64,000 nucleotides of DNA, from assembly GCA_041395665.1 (NCBI GenBank), contig JAWLAB010000003.1, positions 186,001 through 250,000 on the forward strand. The letters are read 5' to 3'. The DNA comes from Pseudomonadales bacterium (GTDB lineage Bacteria; Pseudomonadota; Gammaproteobacteria; Pseudomonadales; UBA7239). Shown here piece after piece: positions 63,141 through 64,000 of the stretch (the stretch's first letter is position 1; each line of letters starts with the position of its first letter). The notes under the pieces were generated by a model. That model was not told the DNA's origin, made no database searches, and saw only the letters and a program-made list of their open reading frames with translations. The translations under genes were made by a program, and so were the position numbers.

Positions 63141-64000
63141 TTAAATTTCGAGCAGTGCTTTTTCTAAACCGGCAATGTCTTCAATGCCAAATGCTGTCAT
63201 GTCTTTTTCGATGCGAGTGCAAAGACCGCAAAGCACTTTGCCAGCACCACATTCCACCACTTTTTGAATGCCTGCGTTAACTAATGCTTTCACGCAATCC
63301 ACCCACAATACTGGATGATCAATTTGTTGAATCATCAATGCTTTAATCGCTTCAGGATCAGCAGCAGTTTTTGCATTGACATTGTGAACAACGGGAATAC
63401 TTGGTGCACGAAAAACTGTGGCGGCAATATGCTTTGCCATATTTTCTGCGGCAGGTTTCATCAAGGAAGTATGGAAAGGTGCGCTGACAGGCAGTGGTAG
63501 TACGCGTTTTGCACCAGCCGCCTTTAACAATTCAGAGGCTTTATCCACTGCCGCCACTTGACCGGCAATAACCACTTGCCCCGGCGAATTAAAATTCACC
63601 GCTTCCACTACGCCAACATCCGAGGCTTCTTTGCAAATCGATAAAATCTTTTCATCGTCGACATTCAAAACCGCCGCCATGCTGCCTTCACCTTTAGGCA
63701 CAGCCGTTTGCATGTAAGCACCGCGTTTACGCACCAAATCTACTGCATCGCCAAACGCTAAAACATCCGCACACACCAGAGCCGACCACTCACCCAAACT
63801 ATGCCCTGCTAATAGAGCTGGCTTTTTGCCCTGCTTTTCTTGCCACACGCGCCACAACGCGACACTGGATGTCAGCAACAACGGCTGCGTAGTTTCCGTA
63901 GCATTTAATTGCTCTTGCTCGCCGTTTTGGCAGAGATTCCATAAGTCATAGCCCAACACTTCAGAGGCTTCGGCAAAAGTTTTTTGTACGATAGGAAATG
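63141..64000 (-). CDS. fabD: Malonyl-CoA:ACP transacylase, 5'-partial
   Basis: Loads malonyl groups onto ACP. The start lies beyond the window; the frame is open to base 64000, with FPIVQKTFAEASEVLGYDLW at its visible beginning. The nucleophile motif is GHSLGEWSAL. FNSPGQVVIAG, PVSAPFHTSLMKPAAENM with the catalytic His, and VECGAGKVLCGL near the C-terminus complete it. It is followed by fabG after 24 bases. Confidence 0.95.
   Translation of the reverse strand, partial: FPIVQKTFAEASEVLGYDLWNLCQNGEQEQLNATETTQPLLLTSSVALWRVWQEKQGKKPALLAGHSLGEWSALVCADVLAFGDAVDLVRKRGAYMQTAVPKGEGSMAAVLNVDDEKILSICKEASDVGVVEAVNFNSPGQVVIAGQVAAVDKASELLKAAGAKRVLPLPVSAPFHTSLMKPAAENMAKHIAATVFRAPSIPVVHNVNAKTAADPEAIKALMIQQIDHPVLWVDCVKALVNAGIQKVVECGAGKVLCGLCTRIEKDMTAFGIEDIAGLEKALLEI

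Overview
The window reads as a chromosomal segment of a gammaproteobacterium of the Pseudomonadales/Cellvibrionales kind. This is inferred from gene order (hisC, a tyrA-aroA pair, cmk, rpsA, ihfB, lapA-like, pyrF), a FimL-like pilus regulator, a PhaD-like regulator, malate synthase G, and the Gly-Cys-Leu tRNA trio. Genes are densely packed, no gap exceeds 300 bases, and I see no transposase, integrase, phage gene or CRISPR array. LAYOUT. 1-6.9 kb: aromatic amino acid genes hisC and tyrA-aroA, cmk, rpsA, ihfB, a LapA-domain membrane protein, pyrF. The first 2 kb carries many small frameshifts although the protein matches persist in alternating frames. 7-10 kb: ComEA-like secreted protein, pabB, a Rieske protein, rraA, and tRNA-Gly/Cys/Leu behind a clear promoter. 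10.2-13.7 kb: fimL-like gene, an unknown membrane protein, sohB. 13.7-20.9 kb: a storage-lipid neighbourhood with a wax ester synthase/DGAT, two alpha/beta hydrolases, a hemerythrin protein with a possible phasin-like tail, a phasin, a PhaD-like regulator and an ABC1-family kinase. 20.9-28.3 kb: secreted nuclease-fold protein, trhP, an unknown coiled-coil protein with a terminal Cys cluster, tail-specific protease prc, an SGNH hydrolase. 28.3-32.8 kb: lpdA-sucC-sucD without sucAB, and a divergent rlmB-like methyltransferase with one frameshift. 32.8-42.1 kb, all minus strand: acpP-fabF-pabC-mltG-tmk-holB, then a B12-type radical SAM protein and two response regulators, one with GGDEF-EAL. 42.3-62.4 kb: a branched-chain amino acid type ABC transporter lacking livF, a HAD hydrolase and acyl-CoA ligase, an epimerase/FAD enzyme/GtrA operon, a phytanoyl-CoA dioxygenase-like gene with a frameshift, msrA, a CitE-like lyase, sodB, divergent aceA and glcB (glyoxylate bypass), a large DUF748/AsmA-like protein, slyD and ppnP. 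62.4-64 kb: fabG and the 3' part of fabD. WORKING TOGETHER. The fatty acid genes fabD-fabG and acpP-fabF, usually one cluster, are split by about 20 kb but keep the same orientation. Storage lipid genes, acyl-CoA ligase, the glyoxylate bypass and a CitE-like lyase fit a bacterium that stores and burns acyl chains. At least three isolated frameshifts (about 19.44, 32.68 and 51.48 kb) each fit loss of one base in a homopolymer, and the 5' end holds many more. I read these mainly as sequence errors, not true gene decay. I find no clearly new system. The best leads are the hemerythrin/phasin-like protein, the radical SAM/response-regulator run after holB, and the coiled-coil Cys-cluster protein.
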